Positions 25,601 to 37,259 of a stretch of DNA of 64,000 nucleotides are shown one piece after another. This DNA is from Maea johnstoni. Its lineage: Eukaryota > Annelida > Polychaeta > Spionida > Magelonidae. The number at the start of each line of letters is the position of its first letter. Position 1 is the first letter of the stretch. The notes below the pieces were generated by a model. The model was not told where the DNA came from and did not search any database. It saw only the letters and a program-made list of their open reading frames with translations. The position numbers and the translations under genes were made by a program. The stretch covers positions 8,653,876 through 8,717,875 of the forward strand of contig OZ012687.1 of assembly GCA_963942565.1 (NCBI GenBank). Direction: 5' to 3'.

Positions 25601-28600
25601 GGACTTACAATTCATTGAAGTTACCTTACTAAATCATACTTCTGGAATTTCCAATTAAATATTCATTAATTTTGAATTAGTTAATTGTGTGTTAGAGTCA
25701 AGACTCATATACTATACACAGCCTTACCTCAGTTTATACTTGTAATTGTTCCAAAGAGTCTGATTGAAAGCTTTATTGCTAAAGATGTTCTTGATGGTTG
25801 ACTGACAGAAATCAAAGTCACCCTTTACGCCTGTGAAAAAATAGGCATAGAGTGATTAAAATAGTAACCAATAATGCTATAGACATCAAACCATACATAA
25901 TCTCATTTACTGAGGATTTTTAAATCTTTCTAATACTGAGATCTGTTGTAAAAAATGTTAGACTGAAAAATAAATTGGGTGCCAACTTCTCAATCTTAAG
26001 TATTGTCCTTGATCTGATGGATTTCTAGAAAAGAATCACGTTTCTTTGGCTTTGATACTTTTAAAAATGAGATTGGGAAACAAATTCTAGTAGCAGCAAA
26101 TTGGAAAATATTTGAATGAGATTTGTAGGTCAAGTTTAAATTTACATTACATCTTCAGTTATTCTACAGAAAGTTGCTTAGACCAAACAAACATCTTAAT
26201 GATACTCATACCTGTTTGGGGTGCTGAAAGCTTTGAATGGGTTAAAATGGCAGAAAACATTAAAATAGTCAAATTTCCATTTACCTACTACATGTATGTT
26301 TTCTCCTTCCATGGCAGTCATCTGTGTCCTCTGGATGGCACTAACACCGTCTGCGGGGAATAACACCATCACTTTGATCCTATCACTGGCTGAATAAAAT
26401 ATAAAAAAACAAAATAAAACATTCATTGCACCGTTCCTGCCAATAAGTCTTATTGATCAAAACATGTAAAGAATAGTTTACTGCCTTAGAGATCAAATAA
26501 AAAACAACTTGAAATATAAATTATTTGGGCTCAATCCAGCCAGGTACCAAATGGTTCAAACAGTGACAAATACTACTCATTCTGCAGTGTATGATGTAGA
26601 ATGAATAACAAAAAATGTTACTGTCTCAATGGTCAGAAGCATTTTTGGAAACAATAAAAAATGGATATATCTAGCCATTTAGTTCAGTAGTTCAAATACA
26701 ATTCATTCTGCAGCAAATGCCAAAGAATTAATATTATATATAAAAGGATAGGTTACTGGCTTAATGGTCAGAGGAAAAAATATGGGAACAGTTAGTGCTT
26801 TAGGAAAAATAAAGAATACAGCAAATATTAAGCAATTCTGTGCCACATCAGTCTAGTACTTACCAATACTGGTAGCAATACTGGGCTACAAGAGACTACC
26901 ATTTAGTACTCAGCAATGTCATCACACCACAAAACTATTTTATTTAACAATACAGTGTTTTAATTAAGTTGATTTTTGGAAATAATTACTTCAATTAATT
27001 GTTTATTGTTGTTATTGATTGTCACCGTACCTGCCTGCCTGGCAAATCCGTCCAGCACAGCCCCTCCTGTGTCTCCTGAGGTGGCCACCAGAACCAAGTA
27101 ACTTAACAATGAGCAAAAACAATAGACAAAATAATTAATTCACTCCAAAAGCCGGTATATTGCTATCTAATGAGTCTCTCCCTCTCTCTCTCTCTCTCTC
27201 CCTTTCTCTCACTCTCTGTCTCTCTAAGTAAGGCTGGCTATCTTTTTCTCTTATAACTTGTTTAAATCCTTCTGTTTTAAATACCATTCGATTACCAACT
27301 ACTGTGATATCCAGAAAAAGCGATTCCCTGTTGGTAAATATGTGCAAAATCTGCATGTTGGCAATTTTTTATAACAGTTTCAGGGTTGTCTAAGTATTCA
27401 AATACTTAAGCATAGACACATTGTCCTGGAGCATGGCTTTTAAAGGCAGTTATGCAAAAACAGGTTTAAATAGTTATCACTAGGTTCCGCTAATACATAT
27501 GCCATAATAACAATACCAAAAGCCTGGGTCTATCATTAGTTAAGGAGTGGACTTCACATATTGAATGACATCTTTATCAATCAAAATTGATATATCCATG
27601 GAACATCTGAAAGGCTAAGGACTATGACCCCCAGAATTTGAGGAGTTTAAGAGTACTTTGAAGATTTGACCTGTTGCATGTGCCTCTGTGACACTATGGT
27701 GCATCAATGCAACAACATAGTTATGATCCCCGGACTTATACCTTACCCAGATCCCGTCTGACTCTCTTTGGTGTGTAATGCACTGTGGAAGAATTGCGGC
27801 ATCAACTGCAGGGCAGCGTCCTTGAAAGATGCGGTTGGGCCGTGAAAGAGTTCCAGTAGATACTGATTGCCCTGGAGATGAACAATTGGGAAGATAGATG
27901 TGCTCTCAAAATGGCTGGAATATGCCTTATTGATCATACTAGATAACTGCTGCGGACTGATAATACTAGGGTGTATCCAGCGCTCAAGGATTCTGTGTGC
28001 CCGCTCTTGGACGGTGGCATCAATTAACCTCTCCCACTGGGGAATGGAGAGGGGTGCGGGAAGGACGCTAGGCACAAACAGACCCCCATCCTCTGCTAGT
28101 CCTTGAAGTACCACATCAGCAAAATCTTTACGTCCACAGGTGCCCCCTCTGGTGGACACATATGGAGTCGTTTGCTTGTGTGCGACCAATGCAACCTGGA
28201 TCTTGCGAACGATGGACTCGAGACTCTCCCCTGGTTCACAGGTGATGCGGATATCGTAGCTCTTCTCGTAGAACTGCTGTCTGTATTGTAAGATTTCAGG
28301 CATAGGTACACCGGCCTCCTGTCCCACAATCCTGTCCACTTTCATATTCTCCAGCCTGCTGGTAATATCTTTATTTGGGACATCCAAAAAGACAACAACT
28401 CCTGAAACAAAAAATCATTGAAATAAATAATTTCATTGCTGATTGATTTTTTTATATCATAACAGTTAAATATCAGTTATTAGTTTACACACATGATAAA
28501 GATAATCTCAGATATATACAAAGAATATCAAAAAGTAATTTCAAAAGCCATGTTTCTTACACACTTCCATACTTCAAAATGTCATTGCTCTTCTTTCCAA

Positions 28601-31124
28601 CTTCTTGGGTCATAACTCATAGAGCACAGAACAACAAAAATACACAGAGACAAAGCTAATTAAAGTGACTATATAGTGATAGTTTTGGGATACTGCCTAC
28701 ATATTTAAATAATATAAATTTGTTGGAGGTAAGTACTTCAATAGGGTCAGAAGTAGTGTTACCCGTATTTTTGATGTGATCCATAGCTGGTTTACAAAGG
28801 ATGAGAATGGAAGTTTTTTTTCCATACAGCACCCTATGATTAGACTTACCTGTATTTTTGATGTGATCCATAGGTGTTTTTACGAAAGATGAGAATGGAA
28901 GGTTTTCTTTCATACAGCACCCTATGATTAGACTTACCTGTATTTTTGATGTGACCCATAGCAGTTTTTACAAAGGATGAGAATGGAAGGTTTTCTTTCA
29001 TACAGCACCCTATGATTAGACTTACCTGTATTTTTGATGTGATCCATAGGTGTTTTTACGAAAGATGAGAATGGAAGGTTTTCTTTCATACAGCACCCTA
29101 TGATTAGACTTACCTGTATTTTTGATGTGATCCATAGCAGTTTTTACAAAGGATGAGAATGGAAGGTGTTTTTCCATACAGCACACTATGATTAGACTTA
29201 CCTGTATTTTTGATGTGATCCATAGGTGTTTTTACGAAAGATGAGAATGGAAGGTTTTCTTTCATACAGCACCCTATGATTAGACTTACCTGTATTTTTG
29301 ATGTGATCCATAGCAGTTTTTACAAAGGATGAGAATGGAAGGTTTTTTTCCATACAGCACACTATGATTAGACTTACCTGTATTTTTGATGTGATCCATA
29401 GGTGTTTTTACGAAAGATGAGAATGGAAGGTTTTCTTTCATACAGCACCCTATGATTAGACTTACCTGTATTTTTGATGTGACCCATAGCAGTTTTTACA
29501 AAGGATGAGAATGGAAGGTTTTCTTTCATACAGCACCCTATGATTAGACTTACCTGTATTTTTGATGTGATCCATAGCAGTTTTTACAAAGGATGAGAAT
29601 GGAAGGTTTTTTTCCATACAGCACACTATGATTAGACTTACCTGTATTTTTGATGGGATCCATAGGTGTTTTTACGAAAGATGAGAATGGAAGGTTTTCT
29701 TTCATACAGCACACTATGATTAGACTTACCTGTATTTTTGATGTGATCCATAGGTGTTTTTACAAAGGATGAGAATGGAAGGTTTTTTCCATACAGCACC
29801 CTATGATTAGACTTACCTGTATTTTTGATGTGATCCATAGCTGTTTTTACAAAGGATGAGAATGGAAGGTTTTTTCCATACAGCACACTATGAATAGACT
29901 TACCTGTATTTTTGATGTGATCCATAGCTGGTTTATGCATGGGATTGGACCCGCTAAGGGAGACCACATGGTTCTCTGGGCAGAACTGTAGAAGGGCCTC
30001 CCCTTCCGCTTGTAGGAAGCCTTTTCCTCCTACCTCCTTGAGCTAACCCAAAACAGAAAAATCATTGACAAAAAAAGGAATTAGAATGGAATTTGTTGTT
30101 TATTGCCAGTTTTTCTGCCAATAAAGACTTAATCTTGATTAAAATTTAGCTCATGGCTGATGAAACTGGGGTCTCTGGGGAAATCCACTGACTTACCACA
30201 AGTCACTGGCAAATTTCTCTTATTCTTTCCCTCTTACTGAAGTGAGGGAGGATCAAGTTTTTATCCCTGGCAAACGCATGCTTGTTTCAATATTTACATA
30301 CTACTTCAATAACAGTCTGGGAAGCAGTATTTCTGTCAGCCTAGACTAGTGGAAATGCAGGAAAGGGAGTCTCAAGTTAGTAGACCTTTACCCCTAACAT
30401 CCCCACAAGAGTGACCACAAATCACCTATTTTCAAATTTCAGTTCAAATAAAACAATAAAGGTAAAACAATTAAAACCTGAGGAGTATAGTATGGTACAT
30501 AACATTTCAGGGGCCTAAGACATAGCTTAGTGGCAAAAGCCATTTTTAACAGCCTTAACCAAATAATGCTTAGGAGTTACTCTTGAGAATTTTTTATCTA
30601 ATCTACTTTTGACAATAACTTTGAATTATGAAAATTACTTTACAAAACAGTCGAATGTCAGTTGTTGGCAGTGTTCTTATAAACGTTTCTCTTTCAAATA
30701 TTTTCCTAATTATGCTTGAAAGATTTCATCAAAATTGTCAGGCTGCTTTTGACTGCTGTGAGCATTATGGGTTGATGTAGCAAACAGTTTTTTGTTTTCA
30801 AATTTAAAACTAGTCTAAAAATGCAGTTGAATAAAGTGTCTGTGACTATGTGGCGTGACTATGTGGGGTGACTATGTGGCCTTTAAGCCTCAGAACTCTG
30901 AGGTAACAGCAGTCAGTCCAAGGGTAGCTTTTTTTTGCAAGCAGAGATATATCATATTGGACCCTGCCCTCCCTTCCACGTACCTTATCAGCCACTCTCA
31001 TTCCCCAGTAGGGCTCCAGATGGTCATTGTCTACATCTAGCACTGGCATGGACAGCTGGCTGGCCAGGAGTCTGCCTATAGAGGTCTTTCCTGAACCAGG
31101 ACTTCCTATCAAGATGATATTGCC
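22582..31124 (-). CDS. THNSL1: Threonine synthase-like 1 (N-terminal exon not found)
   Basis: Ten minus-strand exons join in frame: 31124-30984, 30042-29904, 28401-27747, 27101-27031, 26389-26285, 25830-25728, 25003-24838, 24310-24059, 23795-23705 and 22913-22582 (stop), giving 684 residues. Residues 6-13 are the P-loop GSPGSGKT of a shikimate-kinase-like domain, which also has DVDNDHLE and the SLSGSNPMH motif seen in vertebrate THNSL1. The threonine-synthase-like part starts near residue 175 (YVSTRGG). It has the PLP-lysine context FHGPTASFKD (Lys ~287), ATSGDTGGAVL, SANSINWGRL, IPTGNFGNILAA and a C-terminal INSTAHYGKFAP. Vertebrate THNSL1 is about 740 residues, so roughly 55 N-terminal residues, probably with a mitochondrial presequence, are missing. 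Animals do not make threonine, so the enzymatic role is uncertain; the PLP motif suggests some activity persists. Three tandem arrays derived from exon edges lie within the gene. Confidence 0.93.
22902..23300 (-). repeat. Array copied from the acceptor of the last THNSL1 exon
   Basis: The real acceptor reads, on the minus strand, CCATATTTGCAG/GATACC. The plus-strand form 'gatacc(c/t)(t/c)gcaaatatgga' recurs near 23011, 23109 and 23265. Shorter related units 'gggttcaaaagattaccca' and 'aagttgcat(c/t)caaaagat' lie between them. So the 3' splice site plus the first ~15 exon bases were amplified into the preceding intron, about four full units with irregular spacing (about 95-155 bp). Confidence 0.7.
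28753..29900 (-). repeat. 88-bp array of duplicated THNSL1 exon end and 5' splice site
   Basis: The motif 'tagacttacctgtattt' starts at 28841, 28929, 29017, 29105, 29193, 29281, 29369, 29457, 29545, 29633, 29721, 29808 and 29895, with a worn unit at 28753. The period is 88 bp, and 87 bp for the two units next to the real exon. On the minus strand each unit has the exon-end sequence ATGGATCACATCAAAAATAC followed by AG/GTAAGT. The array therefore places about 13 near-identical donor sites in the intron downstream of the true donor at 29903. Confidence 0.95.
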
Positions 31125-31501
31125 CTAGATAGCAAGAAAAATATTGTTTGGAGGAAAATATAGCATGAAAGCAGAAGGAAATTTATAGATTCAGATTAAA
31201 ATGTTTGGTTTATTTTAATCAGTGCAAAATCAATGATATGACATGGGAATCTATTCAAAATCTCCAAATCATCAAATCACAGTTAGTGAATATATCATAT
31301 TTGGTAATTCTTTTGAATGTTTTCCTTTAAATATTTGTACAATTACTTTGAACCAAGCATAATTCAGTTAATACAGTTATGTTTATTATTTCTTTTTTTA
31401 TAATACTTTCTAAATAAATCTCTCTGGTCAAAATGTTTCATTTAATATGGTTAAAAAAAGAAAGAGTCAAGACATTTTAGTGCATAAATGGGTTGATGCA
31501 T

Positions 31502-32251
31502 GGTTCTAGGACAATATCGCCCCGGACAATATCACCCCGGACAATATGCCCCGGACAATATCCCCCCAGGACAAAATCCCCCCGTTCCAATATCCCCCCG
31601 GATGATATCTCTAATAAAAAATTGGTTAGTAAAATTTTTTTAAGAAATTCCAATGTCTTAAATTATTCTTAATCATGTGTTAGAATTTTTTTTTTCAAAA
31701 ATTAAAAGCAATTCCTATGTTTTAAATTATCCTAAAACATGTGTTAGAATTTTTTTTTAAATTAAAAACAATTCCAGTATTTTAAATTATCCTTATTTTA
31801 TTCATTAACAATACCTGGAATTGTTTTGAATTTTTTTGAATTTTTTTACTAACACATTTTTTAGGATAATTTAAAACAGGAATTTTTTTTGAATTTTTTT
31901 ACTAACACATGTTTTATGATAATTTAAAACATTTTTTTTTTACTAACACGTTTTAGGATAATTTAAAACATTTTTTTTACCAGCACATGATTTAGGATAA
32001 TTCAAAACACTGGAATTTAAAAAAAAAAAAAACTTTTTTACTAACACATGTTTTGAGATAATTTAAAACACTGGAATTATTATCATTTTTTTACTAACAC
32101 ATACTTTACTAGAGATATCATCCGGGGGGATATTGTCCGGGGGGATATTGGAACGGGGGGATTTTGTTCGGGTGGGTTTTGTCCTGGGGGGATATTGTCC
32201 GGGGGATATTGCCCGGGTGGATATTGTCCGGGGCGATATTGTCCTGATACC
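31502..32251. mobile_element. Fold-back element with tandemly repeated arms
   Basis: The ends are GGTTCTAGGACAATATCG and, in reverse complement, GGTATCAGGACAATATCG, flanked by identical TGATGCAT (31494-31501 and 32252-32259), an 8-bp target duplication. Each ~110-bp arm is a tandem run of CCGGACAATATCCCC-like units. The AT-rich middle repeats a 'ctaacacatgttttaggataa' type unit in both orientations. There is no coding capacity. The arm structure and 8-bp duplication fit Foldback-like or hAT-related non-autonomous elements. Confidence 0.75.
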
Positions 32252-32840
32252 TGATGCATACCCTCGCATTCTCCTCACATTTCTCAAGGCCAAGACTTAA
32301 TAGGGATGTGACCTTGGTGGCCTAGATTCATTGCTTAATCTAAATTTTCATGCTGATTTAACAATAAAACACGCTTTTTGTCTTCGCACATTATAAGTAT
32401 ATATACCCTGTCTTAGACAAACTTAGCAGACCGTTTTTCCTCTTTTATGTAACAAACTTGGCAACCGCTATAACTTGTATAAGATCTAGAGCACTGAGTT
32501 ATGTATCGTTCATCTTGTGAGGTTTATAAACAACTAGCAGGCCCCCGTGCACAGCACGGGTTTGGATTCTAAGTCATACTCAATTAAGTGCAGGAGGTTT
32601 AGAGGCATAGAATAAAAATAAAGTAAATAGATAAAAAAACACAATCAAACTACCCTAACCACCTACTGAACCATTGGTGTTGCTCTTGTTTTTTTTAGTT
32701 TTCTAGTTCTCAGTCATGAATTATCACCAGCATCAATCAGAAAAAAATGAAAAGTTCAGGCCCACCTTATAGCAAGCCCCCTGCTTGCAAAGAATAGGCA
32801 CGCTTTAGTTTTTATAGCACAGCATTGATTACGCTGCAGA

Positions 32841-33121
32841 CATAGGATGTAATCAATCAGCCCCCCCCCTCCTATGTTATCAGTGGGAGTCAAACAGCAA
32901 GTGTCAAAAAATATAACTCATTTTAAACAAGTAGTGTTCAGAATGTTGCAAAGAACAAAATGTTGCAAAGAGATGCAGAAAGGAATTTACAGGGGAGAGA
33001 AAAGGAAAAAAAGAAACATAGGATGTAACCAATCACCCCCCCCCCATGTTATCAGTGAGAGCCCAACAGCAAGTGCCAAAAAAAATAGAACGCATGAAAA
33101 ATAAGTAGTGTTCAGAATCCT
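32841..33121. repeat. Local tandem duplication, about 175-bp period
   Basis: Two diverged copies, from 'cataggatgtaatcaatcag' at about 32841 and 'cataggatgtaaccaatcac' at about 33018, each continue through a C tract, 'tgttatcagtg', 'caacagcaagtg' and 'aagtagtgttcagaat'. No coding capacity is visible. Confidence 0.7.
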
Positions 33122-33646
33122 TCACAATTTTCAAGATAAGGTACCCTATGACGCGATGAAAATCGTATTGGGGGCGTGGTTATATCTATCGCTCAAAGAA
33201 ATGGATCCGGCTTCATCCACCTCTCTGGAGCGGTCCGGCAGTGTTTCCAGTTTGGTGGGGCCATCCCAGAGGGGGAGGGGGGCATATGCTCCTTATCAAA
33301 ATTTAAAAATACCCCTTAAGCACTGATTTTTGGCCAAAAAAGCTAACCTTATTTTAATATAAATGCTGACTTTCTCCAGTAAATAAACACCCCTTCTTTT
33401 ATCAAAACACTGACATTGGATGAACGGGAACACATATTTTAACTTTAGATTTTATAATCCTCTGCCCGTTTAGCGGCAGCAAGTGGCGGCAGCAAACTCG
33501 GAAGCCCAGTAACTTAGGGAGTCACTCGGCGTCAGAGCCGCGTATATTTTGTGGATTGTAAGACGATTTTCACCCCCCATACTTCGTACCTGGGTACAAA
33601 AAAGTACCCTATTTTTACAAAATCGCCGATTTTGTAAATGTATATA

Positions 33647-33771
<125 letters not shown>

Positions 33772-33913
33772 GTTTGACACAGCCAGCGTGAAACAATATT
33801 TCATATTGTGGTGGGCCCATTTGATCGCCCAAACCATACAAATTTAAGTATTCAATAAGAAAACATATTATAAAGATTGATGACAAATGCTGTGGCAATC
33901 TAAAAGACTAAAG

Positions 33914-33984
<71 letters not shown>

Positions 33985-34709
33985 AAGACAGACAGATGGA
34001 GGGCAAGAAAGAGGGGAGAGTTAATTGTAACACCACAGGTCTGAGTACATGTGCACTCCTGTCAGCCTAGTGGTGTATGGTGTAGAGTTTTTTGCAACAT
34101 TGTATAATTTTATAGAGAGAGTTGAAAGAGGGGGAGAGCAACATTGTATAATTTCATAGATACAGTTTTACAACATTGTATGAAGTACATTGTATCATAT
34201 CGGGTGGCTGCAGACATATGTCATTGATGTGACCTGGACTGGCTGCAGACACTTGTCATTGCCATTGGCAACCAAAATCTTTTGCAAAAATACACTGTAA
34301 ATGCACAAATTTGAAAAAGCAGAAACCTTTCGGGGCCATCTAGAGACCACAATGGAACAACCCAATGCAGCAGCAGAACTCCACAGGCCCCAGGATTTCT
34401 TGAATCCTTTACCATAGGTCTCAAAAACCCGGTATTAAAATATAGATAATCAATATCTCCTTCTCTTCTCTTTTCGTATTTTTGAAATACTACGCTAAAT
34501 AATGTCCAAAGTTGTCAGACCATATGCACAATGTAGATGGAAATTGGTTATAAGATTTATGATACCTTCAGTGGTTGAGGGCTTGAAGATATCAGTCGTC
34601 TCAACACGCTCAAACTTCTAGTTGACATCATCATTGTCGATAAATGTATGTCATGACTCATGAGTCATGTACACTCCACAAAGTTTGATCTACAAACATA
34701 GCGTTTTAA

Positions 34710-35649
34710 ATACGATGGTGCAGGTGTGACAGAGAAAAAATATATACTTTTTTTAACACGACCATATTTTTGAGAGAGGGTATATAAAAATTACCCTTTT
34801 TTACCAAACCGCAAATGCGACAGAGAGAGGGTAAATGGAATTTCGTTTTCACCTTCACCTGACCACTCCAGGGGGAGGGTAAATACAAGTTTATTTTTAC
34901 CCGACCATTTAGGGCATGTGAGAAAGTTGACAGTGTCTTGGGGTTAGGCGTTGGCTTTCAATGGGTCCTCCGGTTTCCTCTACCAACCACACAACTGGCT
35001 AGTTTAGTACGACTTATAATTCCGACCAATCCAAAGGGAGGGTAAATGTTGTTGTTTTGTGCTACCACTCCAGACGGAGGCTAAACACAACTTTTTTCTT
35101 TACCCTCTCTCTCCCTCCCTCAACAGAAGTAAGGTTGATAAATTTCAAGCAGTGCCTGGTTGCCTGGTTCATTTTCCTGGCAAAGGGAACTATCATTGCC
35201 AGAGTCACAACAACTCCCCCGCTATATAAAAAGTTTTATTTACCCTCAATCTGTAGTGGTCGGGTAGATAATTATTTTCATTTACCCTCCCTCTATGGAG
35301 TGGGAAAGTAAATAAAAAGTTTTATTTAACCTAACCCTGTAGTGAGCGGGTAAATAAAAAGTTTTATTTACCCTTCCTCTGCAGCAGTCGGGTGTAGGCA
35401 TACAGTTGTATTTTCACTCCAATTGTAGTGGTAGGATAAAGTAATGTTTTATTTACCCTACTTATGTCACATTTGTAAAAGGGTCCATGTGTGAACGGCA
35501 GATTAAATTAACTTTTTAAAAAATCCGCTGTTTTTCTGAAAAACGGTGGGAATTTTTTTTTCTGCCGTTCACAGAAAAAATATCCGCTCTCAGAAGACGG
35601 TCTTGTAAAATTGAATTTTTTGTTCTCTTTCTCACCTGTACCATCGTAT
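34710..35649. mobile_element. TTAA-flanked inverted-repeat element, about 0.94 kb
   Basis: The termini are ATACGATGGTGCAGGTG and, in reverse complement, ATACGATGGTACAGGTG, each directly flanked by TTAA (34706-34709 and 35650-35653), as for piggyBac- and Kolobok-type elements. The interior is made of short palindromic units such as GTAAATAAAAAGTTTTATTT followed by ACCCT and a 'ctctgtagtggtcggg' spacer, repeated about six times on the right half and in inverted form on the left. No transposase is encoded. Confidence 0.7.
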
Positions 35650-35997
35650 TTAAAAGAGTTCAGCGCCTTCAAAAATAAGTCAAAGAAGCATTTAAGGACT
35701 CGTCACGTATTAGTGACACTTATTCATTTCAAAATGACGGCACCAAATGACGGTACCATTAAAACTATGGATGAACATTGGACATTAGTCCGGCACAGAA
35801 AGCTGGATTTTGGGCTGAACCTTTTTTTTCTCTCATATAGTTTTTTTCAATTGATTCTGGGACCCAAGGGTACCCACTTTAAGAATCTGTCGGGTGCCGG
35901 GCTGGCAACCTTGGGCAATTTGAGATATTGACCCATCTTTGCCGCCCCCCATATCATTTTATGGTACACAAAATGGCCAAATTGGGCTTTCTCCTAT

Positions 35998-36207
<210 letters not shown>

Positions 36208-36228
36208 TAATATAAAAATATAAGTTCA

Positions 36229-36275
36229 GCCAGCCGTATCGCACTCGGCCTCAGGCCTCGTGCGATACGGCTGGC
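36229..36275. repeat. Perfect 16-bp-arm hairpin
   Basis: Arms GCCAGCCGTATCGCAC and GTGCGATACGGCTGGC enclose a 15-base loop that contains GGCCTCAGGCC, itself a small dyad. It adjoins the TA tract and probably belongs to a hairpin transposon. Confidence 0.8.
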
Positions 36276-36711
36276 TTCTCGCAGATACCAGGCCGTATCC
36301 CTTTTTTACAAGTGGGAAAACTTATATTGTTATACCTCACCCTATATTAAGAGTCATGTTATAATTCACACTATCTGTCAGAAAAAGTGGAATAATAGCA
36401 CAAGCAGGTGAATAATTGCCAGTCAATAATCTCCCCTATCCCATGGCGCAACAATGCACAACAATGCACAACAATGAACGTCCGTGCGTACACAATGAAA
36501 CAATGCAACAGTGTTGCGTTGTGCCAACAAACGGACACAAACACGCACGTGTCAACACACACTTAGCAATAACGTGACCGTAACCACGGAGATGAAGCAA
36601 AGTCGTGCAACAAAGGGCAAAGAGTCAAGTTGGCAACAAGTTAAAACATTGAGATTAGCTCTTGTCTTATGATTTTGCCGCTTGCTATAAAATGTTCGGT
36701 ATAACAAAACA

Positions 36712-36848
36712 GTTATTGCCTGGCTTGTTGGTGGATAGTGCAGATTATCACCCCTCGAAGGAATTATTTCCCTCGGGCGTTGCCCTCGGGAAATAATTCC
36801 TCCTCGGGGTGATAATCTGCACTATCCACCAACAAGCCAGGCAATAAC
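36712..36848. repeat. 137-bp near-perfect hairpin
   Basis: The left arm starts GTTATTGCCTGGCTTG and the right arm ends with its complement CAAGCCAGGCAATAAC. The arms of about 67 bases match almost throughout; the main difference is 'cccctcgaagg' against 'ccccgaggagg'. Only a few bases (around CGTTG) are unpaired. It looks like a fold-back MITE that would form a long RNA hairpin if transcribed. Confidence 0.85.
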
Positions 36849-36859
36849 TATTTATTATC

Positions 36860-36932
36860 CCACTTGGTCAACTCCCAAGGGAGGGCGAATGGAGAGCTCT
36901 TCTACCACCTAGGCCATTCGCCACCCTAGGGC
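36860..36932 (-). repeat. Possible tRNA-like SINE head
   Basis: On the minus strand, near 36893-36920, TGGCCTAGGTGGTAGAAGAG resembles a pol III A box. About 35 bases on, GAGTTGACCAA only weakly resembles a B box. There is no foldable tRNA. This could be chance. Confidence 0.25.
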
Positions 36933-37187
36933 TTCGTCTCACTTCATGTTCCCTCCCTCCACCCCCCTCCCCCCCCCCCCCCCCCCCCCCCCTACTGTTG
37001 TCATGTATCCTGCATCAAGTCCGTAGCCTTCCCTGTCTTCCTGTCCTGTACATATATCCTACCAAGTATCTGGTCCGTCCCTTTCTTTTCTTCCCGTCCT
37101 ACACATATATTTAAACCCCACAAATAGGGACCCCTCAACAATCATGAAACCCCACATATAAACTGTGTTACTTTATTATTTCCTTAG

Positions 37188-37259
37188 ATGACCAAAGATA
37201 AGTGGATTCGAAACCAGCCGTTCAACCTGGACATGCTAGCCTCAGCCAGTGTCAACTAA
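37188..37259 (+). other. Orphan exon-like segment
   Basis: A good acceptor (TTATTATTTCCTTAG) is followed by an open frame of 23 codons ending in TAA-TAG. The peptide starts MTKDKWIRNQPFNLD and ends MLASASVN. Codon choice (ccg, aac ctg gac, gcc tca gcc) resembles the exons of the real genes here. It could be the last exon of an unseen plus-strand gene or a captured exon fragment. No matching upstream exon was found. Confidence 0.25.

Noticed and set aside
28753-29900. Regular 88-bp direct repeat, considered as CRISPR-like or plain satellite
   Set aside because: There are no unique spacers, the genome is eukaryotic, and the unit matches the adjacent THNSL1 exon end.
33108-33326. 72-codon plus-strand frame ending in a Gly/Arg-rich stretch
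   Set aside because: It overlaps repeat-like G-rich sequence and has no splice or homology support.
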